Positions 1-10,515 of a stretch of 64,000 bases of DNA are shown piece by piece (within the stretch, counting starts at the first letter, position 1; every line of letters begins with the position of its first letter). The notes under the pieces are model-generated. The model saw only the letters and a program-made list of their open reading frames with translations, had not been told where the DNA came from and did no database searches. Location of the stretch: the NCBI GenBank assembly GCA_035079385.1, contig JAVHKY010000028.1, positions 992,001 to 1,056,000 of the forward strand, given 5' to 3'. The DNA comes from Aspidiotus rigidus. Taxonomy: Eukaryota > Arthropoda > Insecta > Hemiptera > Diaspididae. The position numbers were made by a program, and so were the translations under genes.

Positions 1-504
1 CTTCGTCGAGCATGGATGTCTTAAATTGTTCGTTGCATATTAACTTTGTCTCTGGCTCATCACAACTTCTTCTTGATGGAAGTGGAAGGCTCTTTTGGTC
101 GACCATGGGCGCGATTTCGTTAGTTTTCGTTTGTTGAAGACGTCAAAAGCTTACACTGCTTTTGTTAGGTAGGAAAATGCGTTGCTTCTTCTCGCTGTTA
201 TCGTCCATGCCCGAACATCTGTAGCTGTACCGTTATAATTTCGCATCCGTGATAAGGTGAGGTTTCTCTTCTTCTCTGAGAGAATCCGTTGATGACCGTT
301 TACGATGATTTTTGGAAATACTTTCTGATGTGTGGTCTCTCATGTTTCGCAGGGTTCGGAATGAAGATTCGCCGAATACTTTCTGGTTGCGTTTTAAAGA
401 ACGACGTACTTGTAGGAAAGGTCTTCTGTGGTACACGTATAATTTTGTGCTTACAAATTTTGAGTTCCGAAAGAGAAGACGAGAAATTTTGAGATGTGGC
501 GAAG

Positions 505-674
505 ATACGTCCGATCGGTAGAAGACCCATTTATTTGCGTACCCTATTGCAGGGTACGCAAATTACCCGGAAATGTCTTCTACATCGGTCGAACGTTCGT
601 TGGTGCCAAAGTCGCCGGAAATCTTACTGGCAGAGGGCAACCCTCATGCCAGTAACCGTCGACGACTTGGCACC
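505..674. repeat. Two-hairpin (cruciform-like) module, copy 1
   Basis: Hairpin A has a perfect 13-bp stem, ATTTGCGTACCCT (533-545) and AGGGTACGCAAAT (551-563), around a 5-base loop. It is nested in a longer stem, GATCGGTAGAAGAC-type sequence at 513-526 against GTCTTCTACATCGGTC at 575-590. Hairpin B has an outer stem (GGTGCC at 602 with GGCACC at 669) and an inner stem, TTACTGGCA (624-632) with TGCCAGTAA (647-655), capped by GAGGG-CAA-CCCTC. Related copies lie at 9046, 13290, 22456, 22700, 23705, 61862 and, inverted, at the right edge. The module could act as a DNA cruciform or a folded RNA; I recognise no known family. Confidence 0.75.
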
Positions 675-1950
675 CTTCGCCACAGTAGTCCGCATTTATG
701 TTGGCTTCCACGCCGGATTTTGATGTAGTCGAAATTGTGAATCTTGACCTGTCCATTTCTTGGGTAATTAAGAACTTTCTGGTTGTTTGTTAATTGCGCG
801 TGTAGGATTTTTGGTTCGCAATTAAAATTTTAGAGAAAAACAGTCATCATTTGGATGTCGTTGATTAACTTTGTTGAACGTGACCTATTGCCTGCAGTTT
901 TACGTAGAAAAATGTGATTTTTATACCATAGACATTTTTCTTTATCGAAATGGAGACGCTATAGATAGTATATTGATTTTATGTTAACGCCATTTAATTC
1001 ATGTGTTCGTGAATGAAATTTTCAAAGTTATAGATTTACGTTAAATTCCCTGAAGTGAGGAAGAGGCTTTATGTTTTGAAATACATATACAGGTTTCTTG
1101 AAGTAAGAATACAATGTTTTTCAAGTGTACTTGTGAACTGAAATATGACATATTACGTACTATTTTTATTTTTTAGGTGAAGACGATCCCTATAAATTTA
1201 CTCAGATGTTCTATTGAGGGTCTTGGTCCTTTGGAGGCTGAATCCTTCTGTATTTCCGGTAGTTGTTGCAGAAGTCGTACACGGAGAAATAACTGTAGTA
1301 AATTTTACCAGGTATATAGTTAATGTGGGTTCATGAGGAAGGTGAGTGTATATCGAAATTTGGGAAAAGAATTTTTGTGGTTAGTTTGTAAATGATGATG
1401 TGTCAGATGGAGACACTTGTAGACTGGTACCTCCTTATTATAAACTATCTAATGAGTTCTGATCCCGAAATTCTATACAATAATCTACTGTAGTAATTTC
1501 ATATTAGTTCTAGGAATTGTGTTTATTTTATCCCACGTTCCCATCCTTTTGTATCGCGTGAAAGGTGGTTGTTGGATGATAACATATTCAAAACGTTGGA
1601 CGTGCGTGTGGCTATGCGTGTCAGCGAAAGAGTTGGTCTAGGTGTGTTGGCAATTTATTGAGCCTCAATGCGGGAAGCGCTTGAATGTCAATGGCTGTGT
1701 CAGTAGATTTGAAGACATTAAGAGATGTACTCTGGAGACAAGACTTGGACATTTGGTGAAAATGGAACGTAAACGAATAGGTAACAATGTTGCAATTCAT
1801 TGAATCCTCTTTATTGACTTAATTGAAGAATAATTGCGTAGAGTCAATGATCGTTTCTGTGGTATAAATTACTAATTAGATTCTCGTACGGTAATACGCT
1901 GAATATAAAAGGAAGTTTTATTTACAAAGTCAACATAGTCATGTAGTACT
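675..1950. other. AT-rich noncoding part of segmental repeat
   Basis: No convincing gene is visible. The stretch recurs nearly unchanged at 9216-10515 and in part at 22870-24700. A segment of about 60 bp at 1556-1615 is also found inverted at 26510-26575. Confidence 0.6.
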
Positions 1951-2913
1951 TTAAGTAAAATACTTTTTAACAACATTTCGCATTATTTTGTTACCTGCGC
2001 TATAAGTGAATGATCCGCAATTATTAAAATTAAATAACATTTCGTTTTCGCGCGTCATACAATCGGTACACACAGGTTTTAAAAAATTTAAGAATGTATT
2101 ATTTATTTCGCCTATACTCGATCTTTTTTCATATTTTTTCATTCGCAATTTACTCTTTTCTGGAGCTGGCAATGGTCTTGCGTGATTTTTACCAACGACA
2201 TACGAAATCTCTTCTCCATTGACAAACTTCGTAACTATCCGACTTCTCATCCCATATGGTTTTGTGCAATCTTGTTTCCTTATTTCGCGATAAAGGCAAT
2301 CACATTCTTCTGTGTAAATTTTTGTACGCTCTCCGGGTGTCACGTCAATAAAAGTTGAAATTTCAGGGAAATCGAACGAATAGAAAAACGGGCAATGGTC
2401 GTCAGGATATAATAATTTTTCACCACGGTATATCTTATTCAATGCCTGATCTCGTATGTATACGAAGTCCATATGATGACCATACCAATATAGCGACACA
2501 CAGTTTCCGTAGATTATAAAATCGTCTTCCTCTCTGAACTGAAGTTCTTTGTCGTACAATATGAACAGATCAATATCGGTGTACTTGTGAAATCTTCCAA
2601 TCAAATACGATGCACATCCACCAGCCAGGAAAATCCGGAATGGTTTAACGCCGTATAATCGATCCTGTAGTAGTTCGTCTAAATATGATTCTGGGCTGTC
2701 GCTAACCACGTGTCTTATCATTTTGTCTAGAACGCTTCCCAATGAATTGTATCGTCTCTTGACCTCTTCTTGGAAGGTCCCTCGTACAAACTGTAAAATC
2801 TCGTTTAATCGATTCGATGGTCCAGCGTTTTCGTGACTGTATACGTGAAGAGGTTTAAGATATCCTCCTTTTTTCACGTATTCTTCAAAATTGGAAATTA
2901 TTGGTAATTCCAT
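1951..2913 (-). pseudogene. Nucleotidyltransferase-fold protein, 5'-truncated copy
   Basis: This is a second copy of the gene at 10516-11559, differing by a handful of residues. The catalytic signature is retained: a glycine-glycine-x-x-serine loop followed by an Asp-Ile-Asp pair and a later Asp in HHMDFV, as in the polymerase-beta-like nucleotidyltransferase superfamily. The first in-frame ATG is at 2913, giving 320 residues. The 27-residue leader and the upstream partner gene of copy 2 are absent, because homology stops at about 2936 and a Helentron scrap and satellite follow. The frame is open through to the stop, so the break is recent, or the shortened protein may still be made. I cannot tell from sequence whether it is expressed. 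Confidence 0.6.
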
Positions 2914-2933
2914 ATCAACTTTCAAAATCACAA

Positions 2934-2989
2934 CAGTCACTTGGTTGAGATTCTTGAACTGAATCAATCGCCAATGGTTGTTGATTGAT
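2934..2989 (-). mobile_element. 56-bp Helentron fragment at gene breakpoint
   Basis: These 56 bases match 18917-18972, inside the basic N-terminal ORF of the Helentron, with one visible mismatch and in the same orientation. They abut the point where nucleotidyltransferase copy 1 loses homology to copy 2. The intact copy has TAGTC where this copy has CAGTC, so a 4-base microhomology sits at the join. Confidence 0.8.
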
Positions 2990-3125
2990 ATGATAGGAGA
3001 AGGACTTAAATTTCGACTCTCGAGCCATATATGATAGGAGAGGGACTTAGAGAAATTTCGACTCTCGAGCTATATAATATGATAGAAGGGGGACTTGGAA
3101 AAATTTCGACTCTCGAGCTATACTG
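2985..3125. repeat. Roughly 45-bp satellite, three units
   Basis: The units contain TATATGATAGGAG, a GGACTT stretch, AATTTCGACTCTCGAG and a C(T)ATAT joint. The core CTCGAG is palindromic. The same family recurs at 20037, 25020, 26865, 27675, 35755, 43880 and 44165, in both orientations. Confidence 0.8.
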
Positions 3126-3157
3126 TACTATATGATAGAAGGGGTTCTCCAAATCTA

Positions 3158-3243
3158 GGCTTCCTTGAATTTTCAATACCAAATCTCATTCAAATCATAG
3201 AACAGGTTCCCTGCGTTCCTCGTTTAACTTCGTTAAGGAAGCC
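3158..3243. repeat. Short foldback repeat, copy 1
   Basis: The element is 86 bp with 9-bp terminal inverted repeats, GGCTTCCTT and AAGGAAGCC. Near-identical copies lie at 20081-20166 and, inverted, at 43707-43792. It resembles a very small MITE. It is next to the 45-bp satellite in two of the three places. Confidence 0.6.
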
Positions 3244-3248
3244 GTCAT

Positions 3249-4260
3249 TTTTAATTATTTATTTATTTATTTATTTATTTAATTATTTAATTATTTATTT
3301 ATTTAATATTATTTATTTATTTATTTATTTATGTATGTATTAATTAATTAAATAATTAATTAATTAATTTATTTATTTATTTAATTATTATTTATTTATC
3401 TATTAATTAATTAAATAAATAATTAATTAAACAATTGATTAATTAATTAATTTATTCATTTATTTAATTATTTAATTATTTATTTATTTATTTATTTAAT
3501 TATTTAATTATTACTTAATTAATTATTTATTATTATCATGCGGAGTGTACTCGCGAATTCCTGAATCACCCACGGAGTACAGATTTTCCAATTATAAATT
3601 ATATTAATTATTTATTTATTTCATTATTTAATTATTTAATTATTTATTTATTTATTCATTTATTTATTTCATTATTTAATTAATAATTAAGTAATTATTT
3701 ATTTATTTATTTATTTAATATTAATTATTATTATTACGCGGGGTGTACTCTCGAATTTCTGAATCACCCACGGAGTAGAGATTTCTCTTGACGGGGGGTC
3801 GGGGGGAGGAGGGGGGGGGGGTGTACTCGCGAGTTTCAAAATCGGGGTCCGGCGAGAGAAAAGAGATGGAACATCCATTTAATTATTTAATTATTTATTT
3901 ATTTATTTATTTAATTATTTAATTATTACTTAATTAATTATTTATTATTATCATGCGGAGTGTACTCGCGAATTCCTGAATCACCCAAGGGGTACAGATT
4001 TTCCAAGTATAAATTATATTAATTATTTAATTATTTATTTATTTCATTCTTTAATTATTTATTTATTTATTTATTCATTTATTTATTTAATTATTTAATT
4101 AATAATTAATTAATTATTTATTATTACCACGCGGGGTGTACTCGCGAATTTCTGAATCACCCACGGAGTAGAGATTTCTCTTGACGGGGGGGGGGGGGGG
4201 GGGTGTACTCGCGAGTTTCAAAATCGGGGTCCGGCGAGAGAAAAGACATGGAACATGTCA
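3249..4260. repeat. TTTA-rich minisatellite with poly(G) units
   Basis: Long runs of TTTA/TTAA alternate with a GC-richer unit: a GCGGGGTGTACTCGCGAAT stretch, CTGAATCACCCACGGAGTA, then a poly(G) tract and TGTACTCGCGAGTTTC. The last unit ends in the palindrome GACATGGAACATGTC at 4246-4260. Similar arrays occur at 20172-20764 and, inverted, at 50397-51290. Nothing here is coding. Confidence 0.85.
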
Positions 4261-6430
4261 CAAAAATGTTGTTCCTCGAAAATTTAATCATAGTCAAATT
4301 CATACTCAATGTTGTCTTCTCGCTTGGGATTCTTGATCTTGTAGGTATTGTAGTCCCATTCAGGGATTCGCGAGTATTCATTATTCATTTCATTGAAATT
4401 TTCATCATATTCGAGTATTGTTCTTATCGGCATGGTTTTTTTAGGTAAGATCTTAGGCATCCATCTTAGTATTCCATCGAATAGATGGGCTACCGTTATT
4501 GATTCCCAAATACAGCCGGTGCGACAACTTCCATCTGATTTTTACGGACATAAATTCTTAACGTTGTTTCAATTTATGAGGATATCTTTGATTGAAACAC
4601 TTTTTCTTCTCTCTCGTAAATTATACCCGTTAGGCCTCTCCGGTTAAATTCGATATTTTCAGTCTATTTATGTCGTCTGCTCCGATGATCATTGAGTTCG
4701 CCACTGTCTCGTCCCGCACTACCACTACATTGATCTCGATTATTTTTGATAATTTACCAGATGTTTCATCGAGCACCCGGACAGGGATAGTTCTCATCCA
4801 CCTTCGAGTTCCAACATTCTTCTTCCGAGTGTTCTGTAACGTGATATTATATTATTTGATTCTCCGAATTATATGGAGCTTCTTTTTTAATAATGTAAAT
4901 CGTTTTTTCGTCATCAGTTTTTAGGAAGGAGCCCTTCGGTGATGTATGAAATATTTGTTGAACCATCAAACACCGCGAATTTTTTTGATTACCATTCCCT
5001 AATATTTCTGAATAATATCTTTATCTTTGGCATTGCTGATTGAAAATGAACGTGGTGCCCAAGTGTCGGACGATCGACGACTATATATCTCATTGAGTTC
5101 AATTCATACATGCTCAATGGAGTTTCTTCTTGGCTCCTCGATTTGACGACTTTCTCTTTATCTCTCGGATTAGATTGGTAATGATTGTCAACATTATTCT
5201 TCTTGATCATCGACAGGTCGCGTATTTCACGACTTTCTTCAATTCCTTTAGCAAAATCTTTTGATGTAGCTCCAATTTCCGACACGTCTACATATTTAGT
5301 ACTCTTCAATCACATCCTCTACGTCATTGATGTTTAAAATCCCTTCGTCGGATGTTATCGAAGTTCTTCCCATCAATTCTTCGATTTTGATCTTTGAACT
5401 TTAGTTATTTTCTCATGACCTGGGGCGTGGATCATGATCTTTGATATTTCTCATGCCACCGATACATTCTCTCATCGACGCTTGAATATAACCCATCATC
5501 CACTCAAAATCCTTTTCATCAATGCTTTTTCTTCATTGGAATCCATTTTTCTCGGGCGACCGTCGTTTTGAAGATATACACTAATAATGATGTTTAATCC
5601 CTCGTTGACCTCCGGAATCGCCCTCTTATATGTTGAATATATGTCAGGTGGAATAAGGAAATAGGGTGAAGGACCAAAAATTCATTTTTCCGTTCATGAC
5701 AAATTCGTATGCAAAATTTCACGTTCTTTCCAAAATGGAACTGTTCGTAGGGCACGTATAACAAACTCCCTTCAGAATATAAACAAAAATGCTTGACGCG
5801 TCTGTATGTTGTGGAATACCTGTCGGAATTTTCAACCCTCGGTTACGCGATTTTTCGTTTTGGTCGTTAACCCTATTTCTTGATTCCACCTCAAATATCT
5901 GAACCTTGAAAGGATTACAAATTTCATGAATTTTCTAATTTGACTGAATATAATTTCAAAAGCTACGTTTTCTTGAAGCAGGTGGGTGTGGCCATCCCCG
6001 CATTTTGAGGATATTTTTGGTAATTCTATTTCAAACTTGTCCAGTATTACTGGCTTGACCAGTCTGTTTGGCCATACCAGCGGTTCGTCATTGACCATTC
6101 TTCGATAGACACTTATGAATTCAACGTTTGAACGAAAAGTAATGTCATCCACGTAGTCTTCTATTGCCTTTGATAGAGTCATTTCTTCAATGTTCTGCTG
6201 GAATAGATCAGATAGATTTAAGGATTAAAGTTTGTGTAGTTCATCGAGTTACCTATTACAAGTCTACTCCTTTTTTTTTCGTGTAGGTCTGCTTCGCTGT
6301 TATTAATATCTGTCGAATACCCCTTGATTTTTGTAAACAATACGTCCTTGAATCCTGATAATATTATTTCTAACTGAAGTATGACCCATTCATTAAGGCG
6401 TTTTTTTACCGAATTTGAGGACGATTTCAT
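4261..6430 (-). pseudogene. Decayed coding remnants, possibly gag-protease of a retroelement
   Basis: Minus-strand open stretches follow one another in shifting frames: 6430-6218 (70 residues), 6182-5832 (116), about 5540-5290 (several short frames) and 5309-4989 (106). Around 4800-4650 a segment reads with a hydrophobic strand, VVVVRDETV, then IIGADDINRL, which resembles the end of a retropepsin domain (the usual IIGRD-type motif). Charged, Lys/Asp-rich sequence upstream would suit a gag. No zinc knuckle, reverse transcriptase or LTR is visible, so the assignment is weak. It may be another broken multi-exon gene. Confidence 0.3.
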
Positions 6431-6831
6431 TATCTACCTTGTCTTCCGCTCCAAAAATAATCCATAAAATTTGTAATCCTTTTGAATTTCTCATATCAGA
6501 GGGTGATTCCAAAAGGAGAATGCTGGTATTGTTTTTTTTCTTTCATTAATGGCTTGTGCATTCCAATCATTTTTCTGTACTATGATAAGTATATCAACTT
6601 GAAGTATTTTCATTAGTTGACGCCCGTTTACTTGAAAAGTTCATGTGCGTGCAGGTTTCGGACTGGTGAGGGTTGACAAAATAGGAAACATGTGCCGGTA
6701 TAATATTTTACTCGACGAATTATTGTCCCTAAGATTAGTATCCTTTACAAAGGAAACAATTTTTGACGTTGCAACGAATGAATTTTTTCTTGCACTGAAG
6801 AAGATTCGACTGGTGAGATGAGAAAGAAAAA
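6431..6831. other. Noncoding, nothing recognised
   Basis: AT-rich single-copy-looking DNA leading into the repeat at 6832. I see no gene or structured signal. Confidence 0.5.
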
Positions 6832-7641
6832 AAGTGAACCATTTCTCCTGCATTCGGTGTCCCGGAAAAATGAATTAACTTTGAATTATCATAAAGGGGG
6901 ATAATTTTAATAAGCTCGTCTCATTCGCGTGTCCCAAGATTTGACGCACCTTTATAAGAACGCATTACTTGATCTTCCCCGAGACAGATGTGAAAAACGT
7001 TGATCATCCACCCGCTGGTATTATCAAATGCACGGAGGAAGTTGACAAAAAATAGAATCGCGAGTACCGATACGAGGGTGAAAGATGAGAACGTACCATT
7101 TTTCCTCGCTTTTCTTTTTACTTTCCATATTTTGTTTTTCCAGCGTCAAAAGTGCGCGGCATTGAAGAAAGAATAATGACAATATGGTCGGTTCGGCACA
7201 AGAAGAGGAATGTTGACTCGTGAATTGTTATTGAAGGTGGAATTGTGGCAGTGTACTCTCGTGACGTCTGTTGAATCTTAAAGTAAATTGTCCTGAAACC
7301 GAACTCTTTCTCGCATAATGCGTCTGAAACTCCCGCTTAAAATGTGCATATGCCCGTTCACGATACTTGACATTTTAATGAGTTCTGCTTTGGGTAAGAT
7401 ATTTCATTTTTCTTTTATTGCGGGGAAGTGATGACGACTCGTTCTATAACGCAGGTGTCAAAGCTATCAAGCTCTTCATTACCGTAAGGAAGAAATGACT
7501 GAGATTTTAAATATTTTTAATGAGTTTTCTTGTGAGATGTAAAACGGAAATATTTTTGCCTCTTGAATTTGTATGATCAACGAGATACAAATTGTTTTGT
7601 CGCAGGTTAGTGTCCTGGAAAAGAAGAAAAAAAAAAAAAAA
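6832..7641 (+). repeat. Poly(A)-ended dispersed repeat, copy 1
   Basis: This stretch matches 20768-21563 over almost its whole length with few changes. Both copies end in a purine/A-run (about 7622-7641 here), as a retroposed sequence would. No frame stays open for long, so it may be a non-LTR retrotransposon 3' end or an old retroposed transcript rather than a protein-coding element. Confidence 0.6.
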
Positions 7642-8040
7642 AATGTTCTGGCATAGCCAAATAAATGAAAATCATGTTCCATGTCTTTTATATTTTATCA
7701 GTCATCATGAAATATTTCAGACTAGGCTTCTACTAGATTAAGTGTTCGTGAGATGTTATTCGTTTACCTCTTTACCTATCTTGGCGTCCTATATGTCTTG
7801 TAGGAGAAATATTTTGAGGTAATTGTGGGTGTTCTATATTTTTAGGTATCAACTTTCGTGGGGCGAACGAGCGATCTCCCTGTTGTATTGGAATTATACG
7901 AGAAAATTCATGTCTTTTATGAGAAATATGAGGTAGCGCGAACTCCCTCCGCTCGTTCGCTCAAGTTTTCCATGAGAATTATGAGGTAGCGCCTTTATGA
8001 GAAATATTTTGAGGTAGTTATACATCAACCTTTATTAATC
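7642..8040. repeat. Dispersed repeat shared with 27000-27292
   Basis: The sequence from the A-run to about 7990, including a GGGGCGAACGAGC stretch, is found inverted at 27000-27292, and a shorter piece lies at about 51390-51450. No coding sequence is seen. Its left edge carries CATGTTCCATGTC, half of the palindrome found at minisatellite ends. Confidence 0.6.
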
Positions 8041-9045
8041 AAACACGGACGCTAGTGTTAAAAAGCATATAAGTCAAGAAGTTATCGTTTGAGGAAGCAA
8101 TATTTCGGGTGAGCTATTAGTGCTTTTTATATACTTATTAGCATTCACGATAATTACATATGTAGAATAATAACTGAAACTTGTATATCTTTTGTTCGGG
8201 TAGAAGCAAGCGTTCGTAATTGAACCTTCTGTAAGTATTTGTTGCTGATATCTTCGTTTCATTTAAACATCGTCGTTGTAGTTACTCCTAAAAGATCTGC
8301 ACCGGTACCATCACATTGTCGGACTCATGATAGTGGAAGATTTGTAGTCTTTTCTGATGGAATCTGTTTATGGACGCGTATTTTGGCTCGGAGCAGAAGT
8401 CTTTTTTGGTCGACCACGGCTGTGATTTTGTCGTTTTGTTTAGTAGAAGATAGAGTTGGTACCGTAATAATTTCCGATTTACGACGGCGACGGAGAAAGG
8501 TTGTTATTCCTTCGTGCAGAATTTTTCGTCAGTGTTCACGACTTCGTCGAGCATGGATGTCTTAAATTGTTCGTTGCATATTAACTTTGTCTCTGGCTCA
8601 TCACGACTTCTTCTTGATGGAAGTGGAAGGCTCTTTTGGTCGACCATGGGCGCGATTTCGTTAGTTTTCGTTTGTTGAAGACGTCAAAAGCTTACACTGC
8701 TTTTGTTAGGTAGGAAAATGCGTTGCTTCTTCTCGCTGTTATCGTCCATGCCCGAACATCTGTAGCTGTACCGTTATAATTTCGCATCCGTGATAAGGTG
8801 AGGTTTCTCTTCTTCTCTGAGAGAATCCGTTGATGACCGTTTACGATGATTTTCGGAAATACTTTCTGATGTGTGGTCTCTCATGTTTCGCAGGGTTCGG
8901 AATGAAGATTCGCCGAATACTTTCTGGTTGCGTTTTAAAGAACGACGTACTTGTAGGAAAGGTCTTCAGTGGTACACGTATAATTTTGTGCTTACAAATT
9001 TTGAGTTCCGAAAGAGAAGATGAGAAATTTTGAGATGTGGCGAAG
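8041..9045. repeat. Degenerate tandem units upstream of hairpin module
   Basis: Several divergent units share a pattern of about 85 bases: GATCTGCACCGGTACCAT or CATCTGTAGCTGTACCGT, then an ATAATTTCGCATCCGTGATA-like stretch, then AATCCGTTGATGACC or AATCTGTTTATGGACG. Units with TTTTGGTCGACCA lie between them. The segment at 51640-52515 is a second copy of the whole array. Long open frames on both strands are probably chance results of the repeat structure. Confidence 0.55.
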
Positions 9046-9215
9046 ATACGTCCGATCGGTAGAAGACCCATTTACTTGCGTACCCTATTGCAGGGTACGC
9101 AAATTACCCGGAAATGTCTTCTACATCGGTCGAACGTTCGTTGGTGCCAAAGTCGCCGGAAATCTTACTGGCAGAGGGCAACCCTCATGCCAGTAACCGT
9201 CGACGACTGGGCACC
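9046..9215. repeat. Two-hairpin module, copy 2
   Basis: Nearly identical to the module at 505-674. Hairpin A stem is 9074-9104; hairpin B inner stem is 9165-9196, with the same TTACTGGCA/TGCCAGTAA pairing. A substitution in the flank of A and one in the 3' side of B leave both stems intact. Confidence 0.75.
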
Positions 9216-10515
9216 CTTCGCCACAGTAGTCCGCATTTATGTTGGCTTCCACGCCGGATTTTGATGTAGTCGAAATTGTGAATCTTGACCTGTCCATTTC
9301 TTGGGTAATTAAGAACTTTCTGGTTGTTTGTTAATTGCGCGTGTAGGATTTTTGGTTCGCAATTAAAATTTTAGAGAAAAACAGTCATCATTTGGATGTC
9401 GTTGATTTCCAAGGAAATGTAAATTAACTTTGTTGAACGTGGCCTATTGCATGCAGTTTCACGTAGAAAAATGTGATTTTTATACCATAGACATTTTTCT
9501 TTATCGAAATGGAGACGTTATAGATACTATATTGATTTTATGTTAACGCTATTTAATTCATGTGTTCGTGAATGAAATTTTCAAAGTTATAGCTTTACAT
9601 TAAATTCCCTGAAGTGAGGAAGAGGCTTTATGTTTTGAAATACATATACAGGTTTCTTGAAGTAAGAATACAATGTTTTTCAAGTGTACTTGTGAACTGA
9701 AATATGACATATTACGTACTATTTTTATTTTTTAGGTGAAGACGATCCCTACAAATTTACTCAGATGTTCTATTGAGGGTCTTGGTCCTTTGGAGGCTGA
9801 ATCCTTCTGTATTTCCGGTAGTTGTTGCAGAAGTCGTACACGGAGAAATAACTGTAGTAAATTTTACCAGGTATATAGTTAATGTGGGTTCATGAGGAAG
9901 GTGAGTGTATATCGAAATTTGGGAAAAGAATTTTTGTGGTTAGTTTGTAAATGATGATGTGTCAGATGGAGACACTTGTAGACTGGTACCTCCTTATTAT
10001 AAACTATCTAATGAGTTCTGATCCCGAAATTCTATACAATAATCTACTGTAGTAATTTCATATTAGTTCTAGGAATTGTGTTTATTTTATCCCACGTTCC
10101 CATCCTTTTGTATCGCATGAAAGGTGGTTGTTGGATGATAACATATTCAAAACGTTGGACGTACGCGCGGCTATGCGTGTCAGCGAAAGAGTTGGTCTAG
10201 GTGTGTTGGCAATTTATTGAGCCTCAATGCGGGAAGCGCTTGAATGTCAATGGCTGTGTCAGTAGATTTGAAGACATTAAGAGATGTACTCTGGAGACAA
10301 GACTTGGAAATTTGGTGAAAATGGAACGTAAACGAATAGGTAACAATTAACATGTTGCAATTCATTGAATCCTCTTTATTGACTTAATTGAAGAATAATT
10401 GCGTAGAGTCAATGATCGTTTCTGTGGTATAAATTACTAATTAGATTCTCGTACGGTAATACGCTGAATATAAAAGGAAGTCTTATTTACAAAGTCAACA
10501 TAGTCATGTAGTACT
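9216..10515. other. AT-rich noncoding part of segmental repeat
   Basis: Counterpart of 675-1950. No gene is seen. It lies downstream of the nucleotidyltransferase stop codon, so it may hold that gene's 3' untranslated region. Confidence 0.5.

Larger units (their letters stand above)
1..2936. repeat. Segmental repeat, copy 1 (truncated by window start)
   Basis: This block aligns colinearly with 8542-11502. Only two indels are seen, 18 bp near 885 and 6 bp near 1788, which account for the full 24-bp length difference; the rest is scattered substitutions. It contains degenerate tandem units, a two-hairpin module, about 1.2 kb of AT-rich noncoding DNA and the 3' part of a nucleotidyltransferase-like gene. 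Homology begins at base 1, so the duplication continues left of the window. It ends inside the gene, at a short shared AGTC. Confidence 0.9.

Noticed and set aside
505..674. Parvovirus-type terminal hairpins
   Set aside because: The nested palindromes are suggestive, but no parvovirus-like NS1 or capsid frame is near any copy, and the modules are internal to repeats.
289..723. Overlapping small ORFs on both strands of the segmental repeat, similar between copies
   Set aside because: The frames are conserved because the DNA is nearly identical or forms hairpins. In the diverged copy at 61720 the differences are mostly amino-acid changing, so there is no sign of selection for protein.
3253..3535. 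CRISPR-like or regularly spaced array in the TTTA-rich stretches
   Set aside because: The host is eukaryotic, the spacers are themselves low-complexity, and the units are of variable length. It is a minisatellite.
8239..8565. A 108-residue Arg/Val-rich ORF, repeated at 51905
   Set aside because: It lies in degenerate tandem units, and the two copies do not preserve the protein end. Probably chance.
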